NCBI RefSeq assembly: GCF_030532195.1
Contig: NZ_JAUNLP010000003.1
Location: 168,512 to 232,511 of the forward strand
DNA from: Corynebacterium sp.
GTDB lineage: Bacteria; Actinomycetota; Actinomycetes; Mycobacteriales; Mycobacteriaceae
Direction of reading: 5' to 3'
Length of the DNA stretch: 64,000 nt
In this document: positions 47,499 to 56,758 of the stretch, one piece after another
How positions within the stretch are numbered: the stretch's first letter is position 1
Layout: every line of letters starts with the position of its first letter
The notes under the pieces: generated by a model
Told to the model about the DNA's origin: nothing
The model's input: the letters and a program-made list of their open reading frames with translations, nothing else
Database searches by the model: none
Program-made: the position numbers and the translations under genes

Positions 47499-48332
47499 AT
47501 GAACACGCGCAATTACGTCACAGTCGCCTATGAGAGCCTGTCTGCTGGTGAAGAAAAGATTGCCATCGTCAGTCTGGATCGGCCGAAAAAGCTCAATGGC
47601 CTGACTTTGGAGACCCTCAACGAGCTGTCTGCCGTCGCCCGACGCCTGGCGGATGACCGAGATTTGCGTGGAGTCATCTTGCGAGGGGAAGGACCATCAT
47701 TTTGCGCGGGCCTCGACTTTGCCTCTGCGTTTAAGAAGCCCTCACGTGTGCTGCGCAATTTTGTGCCCGATATTCACGGTACGAACCTCTTTCAGCGTGC
47801 CTGCTGGGATTGGCGACGCCTGCCGGTGCCGGTGATCGCTGTAGTGCACGGACATTGTTATGGCGGTGGTTTGCAGCTGGCAATGGGCGCGGATCTCCGT
47901 ATCACCACGACGGATGCGAAGTGGTCCATTTTGGAAGCCAAGTGGGGCCTTATCCCAGACATGTCCGGCATGCGCACGATTCTGGATGAGGTCAGCGCCG
48001 ATGTTGCGCGCTGGCTCACCATGTCCGGTGAAGAAATCTGTGGCGCGAAAGCCGCCGACATTGGCCTGGCCACCTGGAGTGTTGAGGATGAGCCCGCCGC
48101 CGTAGAGCTGGCGAAGGAGAAATTGACGCAGCTGGCTACGCGCTCCCCCGATCAGCTGGCCGCAACCAAGATGCTCTTCCGCGACGTGCACCGCAGCCCT
48201 CGGGCGACTTTCCGAGCAGAACGCGCTCAGCAGCTCATTTTGCTTGCGAAGAAGAACACGGCCATCATCCGCAATGCGGCGATGACGAAGATCGCGCCAC
48301 GTTTTGCCCGGCGCGGTACATGGGTGCGCTGA
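47499..48332 (+). CDS. Enoyl-CoA hydratase/isomerase (crotonase) family protein
   Basis: 277 residues. The crotonase fold has ILRGEGPSFCAGLDFAS (oxyanion hole, first part) and VPVIAVVHGHCYGGGLQLAMGADLRI (second oxyanion hole glycine). Residues that set hydratase activity are not obvious: the usual second Glu region reads WGLIPDMSGMRTILDEV, where Asp is kept. So an isomerase or another crotonase reaction is as likely as hydratase. The gene stands alone, so the pathway is open. Confidence 0.88.
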   Translation: MNTRNYVTVAYESLSAGEEKIAIVSLDRPKKLNGLTLETLNELSAVARRLADDRDLRGVILRGEGPSFCAGLDFASAFKKPSRVLRNFVPDIHGTNLFQRACWDWRRLPVPVIAVVHGHCYGGGLQLAMGADLRITTTDAKWSILEAKWGLIPDMSGMRTILDEVSADVARWLTMSGEEICGAKAADIGLATWSVEDEPAAVELAKEKLTQLATRSPDQLAATKMLFRDVHRSPRATFRAERAQQLILLAKKNTAIIRNAAMTKIAPRFARRGTWVR

Positions 48333-48369
48333 CTTACGTGCCACACTACCGCTGTCGCCCAGCCAAGCC

Positions 48370-50190
48370 CTAGGGAATTGGCAGGTCCTTTCCGTGCGGC
48401 AAATCTTCCATCGCACGCTGAGAATCCAACCAATCGCGGACGTGGGCGACGGAGCGGCAGTCGTCGCCGTTGTAGCGCAGCAGCATCGCGCGCGCCTCGG
48501 TTTGGCTGAGCTTTTCAAAGTCCTGTTCGACCACAAAGTCGAGGTCCGTCGCCGTGGCAATGCGGTACAGATCCAGCGATGCTTCACCGTTGACATCGGA
48601 ATCACGCCAGTGGAACCCGGACCACGGTGCCACGACTTTCAGCCCCATTCCCACTGGTGAGATGATTTGGCGCCGCGTGATTTTCAGCATGTCCACCCAC
48701 TCGGCCGAGCCGATGAACTTGTCGACTTCCTGACGCGTCGGCACCCGCACAATCTTCGTCAGCCCCTCCGTGCCATCGATGCCATCCGTGCCAGCAATCC
48801 CCGCCGCCGCAGCGGAATCGACCGGTACCTCAAACTCCTGGCCACCAAACTTCCGAGCGGTCGTGCGCAGCCAGTAGTTCTCGCCTTCGGCAGCCCAGCA
48901 GTAGGCTCGGAAGGTCTCACCGCGCGCCACCGCCGCATTCCTCCGAGACATCAAGTAATCCCAGAAAATCGCGAAGTTTCGCGCCTCCGCGGTACCGCCA
49001 AGCCCCTCTGGCCCCGGCGGTTCCCAGGTCACGAAACCGCGATAGTCCTCACCCGGCACCCATGTGCCCCACAGGTAGGCGCCATCGTTGGGATACGCCT
49101 CCATGTCGATGTCCATTTCCACATCCGCACGCGGAGCCGAGGTCTTCTTGGTCACCCGCAGCGCTTCGACGTCGGCAAGCCGAGCGCGCGCCAACCACAC
49201 CTGCTCGTTGCTGACATGCGGCACGCTCGTGTCCGCGCGGGCGAGAGCGGTCACCGTATTAATCCCCGAACTGCGCAAACGCATCGATTTATCGCCCGGC
49301 AGCAGCAGCGAAATATCGTCGTGCGCAGTTAGCTCTTTGAAGCAATAGTCGTGGTGACGGCACGTCCGACACTCGCGAATTCGGCGCGGTGCCAGCGGCC
49401 ATGTCCCCAGCGTAAACCGCGAGGGGCGCCCCTGCGTCGCGGCGACCGCGTCACGAGCATCGCGCAGCGCCATCCGGTACGAAGCCACCCGCGATCCCTC
49501 TTCCGCAATCACGATATGACGCGCATCCAGATTCATACCCGTCGCGCTAATCGCCCCGACCATGCCGCTAGAAACGCCCAGGCGGTGCAGCATCGCCGCC
49601 GCCTGCCCCAGCGCCACAGCATCAGGCCCGTGATGACGCAGCTTGTACTCATCCGCACCAATAATCGAATCACGCACCGTCCGCCCCAGCACGCCCTGCC
49701 GCCCCAGACGGTCAACGCTAAGCAGGCGCGCTTGCACCGGGGAGCGCCCGTTCGCGCGTGACGACGGCGCCTTCCTGCGCCTATTCGCCTTGCGAGCAGA
49801 CAGCAGATGCCGAGTCACCACCAACACCGGCATATAGGTAGGTCCTGGTGCATGCGGCGCATCATCGATTTTGACCAGTAGATCTGGATGACAAATCTCA
49901 TCAATGCCGGAGTAGACACGCCCAGGCATTGGCCGTTCACGCAGGAGTACCGCGCCGGCGATGACATCCTCTCCGCGAGCAATGGCCTCCAGAGTGTCAA
50001 GAGATGCGTCCGGCCCCGGCTCTACGGTGTACAGACCGGGGATGGACGCAATGGCCGTCGGCAAGCGATGCACATGACGATGCGAAGAGGCGACCAAGCG
50101 GCCGTCACGGAGGTCCAAGCTGAGTCGATATCGACAGCCGATTAAGTCGTCTGCGTGCAGCAGTGGGCGCGAAGCGGATGAATCAGTCAC
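48370..50190 (-). CDS. TM0106-type RecB-like / RNase H-like nuclease family protein
   Basis: 606 residues from GTG at 50188-50190. The N-terminal part resembles a Cas4/RecB nuclease: an early Cys (DDLIGCRYRLSL) and a later trio (ECRTCRHHDYC) form the iron-sulphur type cysteine set. But the catalytic strand expected to carry D/ExK reads YMPVLVVTRHLL, so the nuclease motif looks lost. The C-terminal half is RNase H-like (DEDD) with DIDMEAYPNDGAYLWG and YNGDDCRSVAHVRDWL, and its acidic residues are present. The family is common in actinobacteria; the role is unknown. Confidence 0.8.
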   Translation of the reverse strand: MTDSSASRPLLHADDLIGCRYRLSLDLRDGRLVASSHRHVHRLPTAIASIPGLYTVEPGPDASLDTLEAIARGEDVIAGAVLLRERPMPGRVYSGIDEICHPDLLVKIDDAPHAPGPTYMPVLVVTRHLLSARKANRRRKAPSSRANGRSPVQARLLSVDRLGRQGVLGRTVRDSIIGADEYKLRHHGPDAVALGQAAAMLHRLGVSSGMVGAISATGMNLDARHIVIAEEGSRVASYRMALRDARDAVAATQGRPSRFTLGTWPLAPRRIRECRTCRHHDYCFKELTAHDDISLLLPGDKSMRLRSSGINTVTALARADTSVPHVSNEQVWLARARLADVEALRVTKKTSAPRADVEMDIDMEAYPNDGAYLWGTWVPGEDYRGFVTWEPPGPEGLGGTAEARNFAIFWDYLMSRRNAAVARGETFRAYCWAAEGENYWLRTTARKFGGQEFEVPVDSAAAAGIAGTDGIDGTEGLTKIVRVPTRQEVDKFIGSAEWVDMLKITRRQIISPVGMGLKVVAPWSGFHWRDSDVNGEASLDLYRIATATDLDFVVEQDFEKLSQTEARAMLLRYNGDDCRSVAHVRDWLDSQRAMEDLPHGKDLPIP

Positions 50191-50361
50191 AATGAGAATT
50201 AGCGTATCGCCACTCGGTAGGAAGTTTCACGTTAAGCTTGGATGGCAAGAATCGTGATGCAGCCACTGCATCTGGCAAGCGCACTCTGGTGTGGCGGAGA
50301 AGTGATGTCACTTCCCCGTTCGCTGGAGGGACTATCTGCGAGCAATAAGGCGAAGGAAAAA

Positions 50362-51141
50362 ATGAGCTTCTTGGGTGATATCCGTGAGCGTCGGCGCGAA
50401 ACCGCCAAGCAGGTAAAGGCAGCCAAGGCGAAGGCCAAGGAAGAGGCTCGCCATGCGGCGAAGCTGAACCGCAAGGCGCAGAAGGCTGACGCAAAGGCCG
50501 CTAAGCGTGAGCAGAAGCATCAGCACAAGCTGGAAATGAAGGAAGCTGCTGGTCGCGTTCGTTCTGAGGAGAAGCTCAGCAAGAAGGAGCTCAAACTCGA
50601 CAACCGCGCGATTAAGCGCGCGGAGAAGCTGCGTAAGGCTCAGGCCAAGGATGAGAAGAAGGCACTGAAGGCAAAGCAGCGCCACCAGACCAAGATGGCT
50701 GAGAAGATTCTGGAGCAGCAGCGCTCTGCGGGATTTACCAAGGACAAGGCAAAGTCCTGGATTGGTGGCGCCCGCCTGTTGGTTCCAGTGCTCGTTCCGT
50801 TGGCTTACCGTGCCATTACCGCAATTCAGAACCGTGAGCAGTCGTCCTCTGCGCATAAGTTCGGCGTTTCCGCAGATGATGCGGCACGTCACCAGGGGCA
50901 CGGCGCCCCGCTACTGGCTCGCATTGAGGCCACTCGCGCTTCTCTGAAGTCTCTGAGCATTTCCAAGAAGCACGGCGTCGATGGCTTCATCAAGGACGCA
51001 AAGTCGCGCCTGGACATCATGACTGATGCTGTTTCGGCTGCGGAAAAGATGACTCCAGAGCAGCGTCGTCGTGCACACCACTCTGTCACCGCAGAGCTGG
51101 ATGCACTGGATCGACAGATTATCTCTGAGCTGAACGGCTAG
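50362..51141 (+). CDS. DUF6474-like, Lys/Arg-rich coiled-coil protein
   Basis: 259 residues from ATG at 50362 (MSFLGDIRERRRE), chosen because GAAGGA lies just upstream; the open frame reaches back to 50242 without a site. The first 150 residues are a highly basic helix (KAAKAKAKEEARHAAKLNRK and so on). A short hydrophobic segment (about 135-155, ARLLVPVLVPLAYRAITAI) follows, then a helical tail. It matches a conserved corynebacterial family of unknown function. Confidence 0.75.
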   Translation: MSFLGDIRERRRETAKQVKAAKAKAKEEARHAAKLNRKAQKADAKAAKREQKHQHKLEMKEAAGRVRSEEKLSKKELKLDNRAIKRAEKLRKAQAKDEKKALKAKQRHQTKMAEKILEQQRSAGFTKDKAKSWIGGARLLVPVLVPLAYRAITAIQNREQSSSAHKFGVSADDAARHQGHGAPLLARIEATRASLKSLSISKKHGVDGFIKDAKSRLDIMTDAVSAAEKMTPEQRRRAHHSVTAELDALDRQIISELNG

Positions 51142-51262
51142 TTTGACTGTTCTTGGGGCAAGAGCATGGAGGCCCTATCCACGCTCTTGTCTACCCCCAC
51201 AGTCACCCCCATTTTAAATTTCTTTGCGTTAGCGTTGGCGCGGTGGCGTTGCACATATTTCA

Positions 51263-53038
51263 ATGTTGTCTATGCCCTCTTCAGATAATTCTCAGACTTC
51301 CGTGCCCGGTCTGACTGCCCAAGCGCCGCACAACGACGCAGCAGCAGACAAAAAGCCTTTTACTCCTTCTCGTCGTTCGGTTCTGCGTGCTGGTGCGACC
51401 GGTGTCGCTGCCGGCGCAATTGGTCTGGCGAATGCCCCTCATGCGGCGGCAACCCTGGACTTCCTGTCCCCGCCGCCCGCAACAGCTGAAGAACCAAGTG
51501 AGTTCCACGTATTCCAGCATGGCGTGGCATCGGGCGACCCGCTGCCGGACTCTGTGCTGATTTGGACCCGTGCTACCTCGCACCCTGGCGATACCGCCGG
51601 TGCAAACCAGGGCACCCCAGTTCCTCTGAAGTGGGAGGTCGCCACTGATGAGGCAATTACCAACATCGTCGCCTCTGGCGCACTGAATACCGATCCGGGT
51701 GCTGACAACACCGTCAAGATTGATGTCAAGGGCCTGGCTGCGGATTCTTATTACTACTACCGCTTTACCGTCACCGGCGGTAAGTACGCTGGCGAGGCAT
51801 CGCCGGTTGGCCGCACCCGCACTGCACCGCCGGTCAACTCCTCCCCTGATCACCTGGGCATTGCGCTGACGTCCTGCGCTAACTGGGAAAGCGGTTTCTT
51901 CTCTGCCTACCGCGACATGGCGGAAAACGAGAAGATTGACATCATCATGTGTGTCGGTGACTACATCTACGAGTACGAAGCCGGCGGATACTCCGGCAAG
52001 GGCCCGGTGCGCGACCACAAGCCAGCGCACGAGATTGTCTCGCTTGCTGACTACCGCCTGCGTTACGCTACCTACCGCACCGACCCTGACCTGCAGGAAG
52101 CACACCGCGCAAAGCCATGGATTGTCACCTGGGATGACCACGAGGTCGCAAACAACGACTGGCGCCACGGCGCTGAAAACCACGATCCGGAGACCGAAGG
52201 TGACTACTACGCTCGCCGCGATGCCGCTATGCAGGCTTACCTGGAGTGGCTGCCGGTGCGCGCTGTTTCCCTTTCCGAGGGCGGCCACCTCTACCGCAGC
52301 TTCCGCTTCGGTGACCTGGTTGACCTCACCATGCTGGATCTGCGCACCTACCGCGACCAGGAACTGAAGTTCATTCGCGCTGGTCAGACCGATGATCCGA
52401 ACCGCACCATGCTCGGCTCTGAGCAGTTCAACTACCTGCTGGGGCAGTGGCGCTCCTCCAGCGCACAGTGGCGTGTTGTCGGTAACTCCGTCATGTTCAC
52501 CCCTGTCCTGGTTCCGCCGATGGACCCAGAGGCCACCCGCGCGGTTACCGAGCTGCTTGGCCTGCCGCAGGATGGCCTGCCGTACAACCTTGACCAGTGG
52601 GACGGTTACGCTGCTGAGCGCCGCAAACTGCTCGACATCATGGGCAACGAGGGCTTTGACAACATTGTCTTCCTCACCGGCGATATCCACAGCTCCTGGA
52701 GCACCAACGTGCCAAAGGTTCCAGGTCAGTATCCACGCTCCGGAATTGCAGCTATGGAAATTGTCTGTAGCTCGGTGAGCGCTCCAAATATCGACGACAC
52801 CCTGATGCTTCCACAGGACAATCCGGTGTCGCTGGCCGCAACTGCTGCTCTGAAGGCTGCAAACCCATACGTCAATTACCTTGAGTTTGACCGCCACGGC
52901 TACGCCGCTGTCTACTTCGGCCGCGATGAGGTGATTGCCGACTACCGTCTGCTCGAGGTCAAGGAAAAGCCAAACCAGCCACTGTACACTGCCGCTGTTT
53001 ACCGTGGTCAGCGCGGTAAGGGGATGACCAAGGCCTAA
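51263..53038 (+). CDS. phoD: PhoD-type alkaline phosphatase/phosphodiesterase (Tat-exported)
   Basis: 591 residues. Tat signal SRRSVLRAGATGVAAGAIGLANAPHAAA (residues about 36-63) follows a polar leader. The PhoD N-terminal domain (HGVASGDPLPDSVLIWTRA) precedes the metallophosphatase: CVGDYIYEYE, WDDHEVANND (metal ligands) and FLTGDIHSSW. Exported, Ca/Fe dependent in the family. It frees phosphate from phosphodiesters or teichoic-type polymers. A second ATG at 51272 is possible. Strong terminator follows. Confidence 0.93.
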   Translation: MLSMPSSDNSQTSVPGLTAQAPHNDAAADKKPFTPSRRSVLRAGATGVAAGAIGLANAPHAAATLDFLSPPPATAEEPSEFHVFQHGVASGDPLPDSVLIWTRATSHPGDTAGANQGTPVPLKWEVATDEAITNIVASGALNTDPGADNTVKIDVKGLAADSYYYYRFTVTGGKYAGEASPVGRTRTAPPVNSSPDHLGIALTSCANWESGFFSAYRDMAENEKIDIIMCVGDYIYEYEAGGYSGKGPVRDHKPAHEIVSLADYRLRYATYRTDPDLQEAHRAKPWIVTWDDHEVANNDWRHGAENHDPETEGDYYARRDAAMQAYLEWLPVRAVSLSEGGHLYRSFRFGDLVDLTMLDLRTYRDQELKFIRAGQTDDPNRTMLGSEQFNYLLGQWRSSSAQWRVVGNSVMFTPVLVPPMDPEATRAVTELLGLPQDGLPYNLDQWDGYAAERRKLLDIMGNEGFDNIVFLTGDIHSSWSTNVPKVPGQYPRSGIAAMEIVCSSVSAPNIDDTLMLPQDNPVSLAATAALKAANPYVNYLEFDRHGYAAVYFGRDEVIADYRLLEVKEKPNQPLYTAAVYRGQRGKGMTKA

Positions 53039-53067
53039 ACCGCAGCCAGAGTTTTCTCCAGCTGTAC

Positions 53068-53097
53068 AAAGACCCTGCATTTCCATGCAGGGTCTTT
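53068..53097 (+). terminator. Rho-independent terminator of phoD
   Basis: Perfect 13-base stem aaagaccctgcat / atgcagggtcttt (53068-53080, 53085-53097) with a 4-base loop, running into T's. Confidence 0.9.
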
Positions 53098-53139
53098 TTG
53101 CTATTTTACTGGGGCCAAATGTCTGTGGTGGAACCATCT

Positions 53140-53325
53140 TTTGGTTACTTATTTAATTCTTAAGAAATAAATAAATTAAGTCTTTCAGCCCGCTATTTAT
53201 GGACATATTTCACAAAATGGACAATAATTCTCAATCTGTTTTATACTACGAGGGGAATCGTTATTGTACTTAAATAGATACCCACACCAACGCGAGTTCA
53301 GTACACGAACTAGACAGGAAATATC
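53140..53325 (+). promoter_or_regulatory. AT-rich promoter region of the Lsr2-like gene
   Basis: A conspicuously AT-rich stretch before the Lsr2-like gene, with runs such as ttaagaaataaataaatt, and a good -10-like TATACT near 53243. Lsr2 proteins bind AT-rich DNA, so this is a natural place for autorepression. Confidence 0.5.
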
Positions 53326-53679
53326 ATGGCACGGCGTGAATTAATTCAGTATATCGACGACCTTGATGGCACCCCATTGGATTCTGCCGATCACCGCGTT
53401 GTTCGTTTTTCTTTCCGTGGAAAGAACTACATTCTGGACCTGTCTCAGGACAACGCCGAGAAATTCGAGCAGGTGTTGGAACCGTACATTGCCAAGGCGA
53501 CCATTGACCACGGCACGGTAGTCGCTCCGCGTAAGCGCACAGCGGCAAATCCGAACGCTGCGGAAGCCCGCGAGCGCAACCGCAAGATTCGCCAGTGGGC
53601 TCGTGAAAACGGTCTGGATGTCGCAGATCGCGGTGCGCTGCCCAAGTCGATTATTGAACAGTACGAGAGCGCGAATTAA
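53326..53679 (+). CDS. lsr2: Lsr2-family nucleoid protein (variant DNA-binding motif)
   Basis: 117 residues; AGGAA six to eight bases upstream of the ATG. N-terminal oligomerisation domain (ELIQYIDDLDGTPLDSADHRVVRFSFRGKNYILDLS), a basic linker (APRKRTAAN), and the C-terminal DNA-binding domain (RKIRQWARENGLDVADRGALPKSIIEQY). In Lsr2 the AT-hook-like core is RGR; here it is Arg102-Gly103-Ala104, so the second Arg is missing. Lsr2 silences AT-rich foreign DNA. The change may lower or alter DNA affinity, which is inference. Confidence 0.88.
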   Translation: MARRELIQYIDDLDGTPLDSADHRVVRFSFRGKNYILDLSQDNAEKFEQVLEPYIAKATIDHGTVVAPRKRTAANPNAAEARERNRKIRQWARENGLDVADRGALPKSIIEQYESAN

Positions 53680-53792
53680 CCAATTCGACCTCGGTGTGGC
53701 TCAGTTCGACTGAGGCCACTAGAATCAGGTCCTAAAGTTGGTGGCGTCAATAGACGTTCATATCTGATTCGCAGCATGGAGGGGACAAGCCC

Positions 53793-55151
53793 GTGGTTAT
53801 TTTCGAACCATTTGTCTGGCTTGTCTCCTTTGTTTTGAAGATTTGGCATCTACTACTCGCCTCTGTGCTGCGCCTACCACCGTCCCTGTCCTGGACGCTG
53901 TCGCTCTTCCTGCTAGTGGTCACCGTACGAAGTGCCCTGGCGTTCCTTGCTTTTAATCAATTCGTCTCAGCACGAAAACAAGCAAACTTGCGTCCGCGTC
54001 TCTTTATGGTCAGAGAGCACTATCGTCGCAGTATCGACCCCGAAGCACCTCAGTACGCCAGTTTCACTAGTCAGGAGCTGCGTAAGGCAGAGGGACTTAA
54101 GACCTCCGCGATGCTGGCACCCCTTTTTGTCCAGGTCCCCGTGATTATGGGTCTTGTTCGGTTGGTGCGAAAAATTGCCAGCGCGTCCAATGGCCCAGGC
54201 CAACCGGCTACCCATGGTGTCGGCTTCATTTCCCAAGACGAGGTCTCAGAATTCCTGAACGCGACGTTCTTAGGCCAGCCACTGCCGGCATATCTTCGAA
54301 TGCCACGCGAACAGCTAGCAGCAATGGGCGGCGACTATGACTCACTGCGGACTTTCTGTCTCATTGGCATCACTGCAGCGGCCTTTTTCACCTGTTTTAA
54401 CTTGGTGATTTCCAGGCGCCGATTGCGCCGCACGTTGGACTATTCCAACGACATCAGCGTATTCATGAACAAATTCATGCTGGCGATGATTTTCTACAGT
54501 CCGCTGATTATTTTATTCGCCGGCTTCTTCGGCCCCACGCCAGTAGCGCTTATCACTTACTGGGTAGCCAATAACTTTTGGACACTGACTCAGAATATTA
54601 TTCTGACTCGCTATGTGGAGAAGGAGTACCCACTTTCGAAGGACTTTCATACTCTCCAGGATCACCAAAAAGCGGAATTTGAAACAGAAAAGAATGAAAC
54701 TAAAAGTCTGAAAAAGGCCAAGCGCATGCGCAGGCTCAAAACGGTAGTTATGCCGTGGAAGGCCAAGCAGTTTAAGGCCGAATATGACGCCTTTGAAGCT
54801 GAAACGCTACAACGTCGTAAAGCAAAGGCGGACGAGGAATATGCGCAGGCGTTGAAGATTGCGCAGGTTCGCTACGCAGTAACTCAGATGCGCCCGGGAG
54901 CTCAGGATCATCTTCCTTCTCTGTCCAAGGGCGTCGCTATCTCTTCGGGTATAGTACCGCCATTGCCGGAGGCAACTAAAGCTCGAGAGGCGAAGATTAA
55001 GAAGGCCGAAAAGGCCGCTAAGGCGCAAAAGCGTCCTAAGCCGGTACTCATTGCCCAGCACTTGGCAAAATCGGCTGGCAAGGGCGCGAAAAACCAATTT
55101 AAAAAGGTCACCGGAAGTCAAGAGTCACAGTGGAAGCGATTCCGGGACTAA
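53793..55151 (+). CDS. YidC/Oxa1-family membrane insertase (paralog)
   Basis: 452 residues from GTG at 53793, with GGAGGGG upstream. Five hydrophobic segments; the first lies near the N-terminus, followed by the basic hairpin loop region (FVSARKQANLRPRLF...), then LAPLFVQVPVIMGLVRLVRK, which is typical of YidC. The last about 165 residues are strongly basic (KKAKRMRRLKTVVMPWKAKQ and so on) like the ribosome-binding tails of Oxa1. It is not beside rnpA/rpmH, so it is probably the second YidC copy of the genome. Confidence 0.85.
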   Translation: MVIFEPFVWLVSFVLKIWHLLLASVLRLPPSLSWTLSLFLLVVTVRSALAFLAFNQFVSARKQANLRPRLFMVREHYRRSIDPEAPQYASFTSQELRKAEGLKTSAMLAPLFVQVPVIMGLVRLVRKIASASNGPGQPATHGVGFISQDEVSEFLNATFLGQPLPAYLRMPREQLAAMGGDYDSLRTFCLIGITAAAFFTCFNLVISRRRLRRTLDYSNDISVFMNKFMLAMIFYSPLIILFAGFFGPTPVALITYWVANNFWTLTQNIILTRYVEKEYPLSKDFHTLQDHQKAEFETEKNETKSLKKAKRMRRLKTVVMPWKAKQFKAEYDAFEAETLQRRKAKADEEYAQALKIAQVRYAVTQMRPGAQDHLPSLSKGVAISSGIVPPLPEATKAREAKIKKAEKAAKAQKRPKPVLIAQHLAKSAGKGAKNQFKKVTGSQESQWKRFRD

Positions 55152-55162
55152 CTGCGGAGAAT

Positions 55163-55783
55163 TTATGTGACCAAATCGCGGGCGAGGTCACGGGCCATCT
55201 GCAGCGGAGTGAGATCCTTCGACATCTTTGCACCTGCAAGTCCGCCATCCAGATACAACATCAGCATATTGGCGTGAGCTGACGGCATAGTACAGCCGTT
55301 TTCTGTCAGCAGCGTATGCAGCTGCTGCCACACCCACGCACGATGATCCTCAGCGGCTTGGCGAATTTCCTGCTCAGACTCAGTCTCTGGCCGTGGGTAC
55401 TCACTAGCGGCGTTTTGAAAGTGGGAACCACGGAAATCAATCGCGGGCTGCTCGGCAATACACTGATCAAAAAACGCGAGAATCTTCTCTGCTGGTGTAT
55501 CCAGGCTGGCGACACGCTGTTCCCAAGCCTCCCGCCACTTTGCATCCAAGTCCTTGAGATAAGCGATAACTAGCTTGTCCTTGGAACCAAAGAGCGAGTA
55601 CAGACTTGCCTTCGCCACGTCTGCTTCACGCAGAATGCGATCAATACCGACAACGCGAATGCCCTCAGTTGTAAACAGTGAAGTTGCTGAGGCTAAGAGG
55701 CGCTCCCGGGGGCTAGGCCGGTTACGGCGGCGAGAGGAAGCACGGCCGCCTTTTGCGCCCTTGCTCGATGTCGCTTCTGCCAC
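55163..55783 (-). CDS. TetR/AcrR-family transcriptional regulator
   Basis: 206 residues from GTG at 55781-55783, chosen because GAGG lies seven bases upstream; the open frame upstream encodes an unlikely hydrophobic leader. Helix-turn-helix at about 30-75: RERLLASATSLFTTEGIRVVGIDRILREADVAKASLYSLFGSKDKLVIAYL. The C-terminal ligand domain is LmrA/YxaF-like in look. It converges on the yidC-like gene (11 bases), so its targets are probably not that gene. The ligand is unknown. Confidence 0.9.
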   Translation of the reverse strand: MAEATSSKGAKGGRASSRRRNRPSPRERLLASATSLFTTEGIRVVGIDRILREADVAKASLYSLFGSKDKLVIAYLKDLDAKWREAWEQRVASLDTPAEKILAFFDQCIAEQPAIDFRGSHFQNAASEYPRPETESEQEIRQAAEDHRAWVWQQLHTLLTENGCTMPSAHANMLMLYLDGGLAGAKMSKDLTPLQMARDLARDLVT

Positions 55784-56116
55784 GGCAGTACCTCGTGTCC
55801 TTCCAAAATCACTCCCGCTGTTAATCCTTTCAGCAACAGTAGTTACTGCAAAGGTTAAGCAGGACATTAACGTTACGGTTGTCATTGTAGGCATTTCCGA
55901 CATCGCGGTTTTAGTAAAGAACAAACCAGTCGGTATTTAGCCTTCTGAATATAGCTTAGCGCGGTGTGCGAACCGCTCCCAACAGACCATTGCCAGCGCC
56001 GCTAAAACGCGAAAAATCCGCTTGGGAACTAGCGAAGTCCCAAGCGGATTAACGGGATTGAGTTAGGTGTTTTCGCTCTGCATGAAACTGCCAGTGTGCA
56101 GGCTACTTACTGCTCC
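55784..56116. other. Intergenic region, TetR gene upstream region
   Basis: 333 bases containing the TetR promoter and, at 56012-56050, the terminator of the small membrane protein gene. No palindromic TetR operator is obvious. Confidence 0.35.
56012..56050 (-). terminator. Rho-independent terminator of the GlsB/YeaQ-type gene
   Basis: Perfect 13-base stem aatccgcttggga / tcccaagcggatt (56015-56027, 56038-56050); on the minus strand it runs into TTTTT. Confidence 0.85.
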
Positions 56117-56410
56117 CTAGCGGCGCTTCTGAATAAGACCGACAATCCACAGCAGAATCACCGCGCCAAGCAGACAGGTGAGGAAGCTGAAGAAGTAGCC
56201 GCCGCCGACGACATCAACGCCGAAGAGGGTGAGCAGCCAGCCACCCAGGAAACCACCGACAACACCGACGATGATGTTCAGGGTGACACCCATCGAGTCA
56301 TCAGTATTCATAATCTTCGAGCCAATCCAGCCAGCAAGACCACCGATGATAATCCAACCAAAGAAGCCCAAAGCCGGGGCTGAAGATGCAGCAAGCAGAA
56401 TCTCGTTCAT
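56117..56410 (-). CDS. GlsB/YeaQ/YmgE-family small membrane protein
   Basis: 97 residues from ATG at 56408-56410 (MNEILLAAS), preferred over the ATG nine bases upstream because AAAGGA would touch that one directly. Three hydrophobic segments with GWIIIGGLAGWIGSKIM and GVTLNIIVGVVGGFLGGWL, the transglycosylase-associated-protein family. Often linked to general stress. The next gene upstream is a universal stress protein gene. Confidence 0.88.
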   Translation of the reverse strand: MNEILLAASSAPALGFFGWIIIGGLAGWIGSKIMNTDDSMGVTLNIIVGVVGGFLGGWLLTLFGVDVVGGGYFFSFLTCLLGAVILLWIVGLIQKRR

Positions 56411-56758
56411 GATTGACATTCCTTTCCCTAAAAACTTCTTTCGCCTTCAACTATAGGCGCGACCGAACAATTAGGTAACCCAGAAAGCCGAAAATCACAA
56501 AGAAAATGTGGATAAATCAGCGAACGTTACGATGTAGTAACAAGACGAAACTGCGCCGTTAACAATAAAAAGATACCCACATTTCATGCCTTTACATGCA
56601 TTTATGCAGCACAGTACGAATAACCGGATATTCCTCAAAAACACCGAAGTCGCCTCTCACATACCGGTGAGAGGCGACTTGGCTCTACTTATAAATATTC
56701 GGTAACAGTTGGCGAATTCGCGCTGAATTACCGGATATCACCGCATAGCGACGCGACT
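56411..56758. other. Intergenic region upstream of the GlsB-type gene
   Basis: 348 bases, AT-rich between 56500 and 56640, where the GlsB-type promoter should lie. It also holds the terminator of the stress-protein gene. No gene supported. Confidence 0.35.
56647..56680 (-). terminator. Terminator of the universal stress protein gene
   Basis: Perfect 14-base stem aagtcgcctctcac / gtgagaggcgactt (56647-56660, 56667-56680) with a 6-base loop. On the minus strand TTTTT follows after seven bases. Confidence 0.75.

Noticed and set aside
51281..53137. 618-codon open frame on the minus strand
   Set aside because: Antisense to phoD, whose metal-binding motifs are intact; composition is that of a shadow frame.
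55784..55924. Upstream extension of the TetR gene
   Set aside because: It would add an odd hydrophobic leader before the helix-turn-helix; a ribosome site supports the GTG at 55781-55783.
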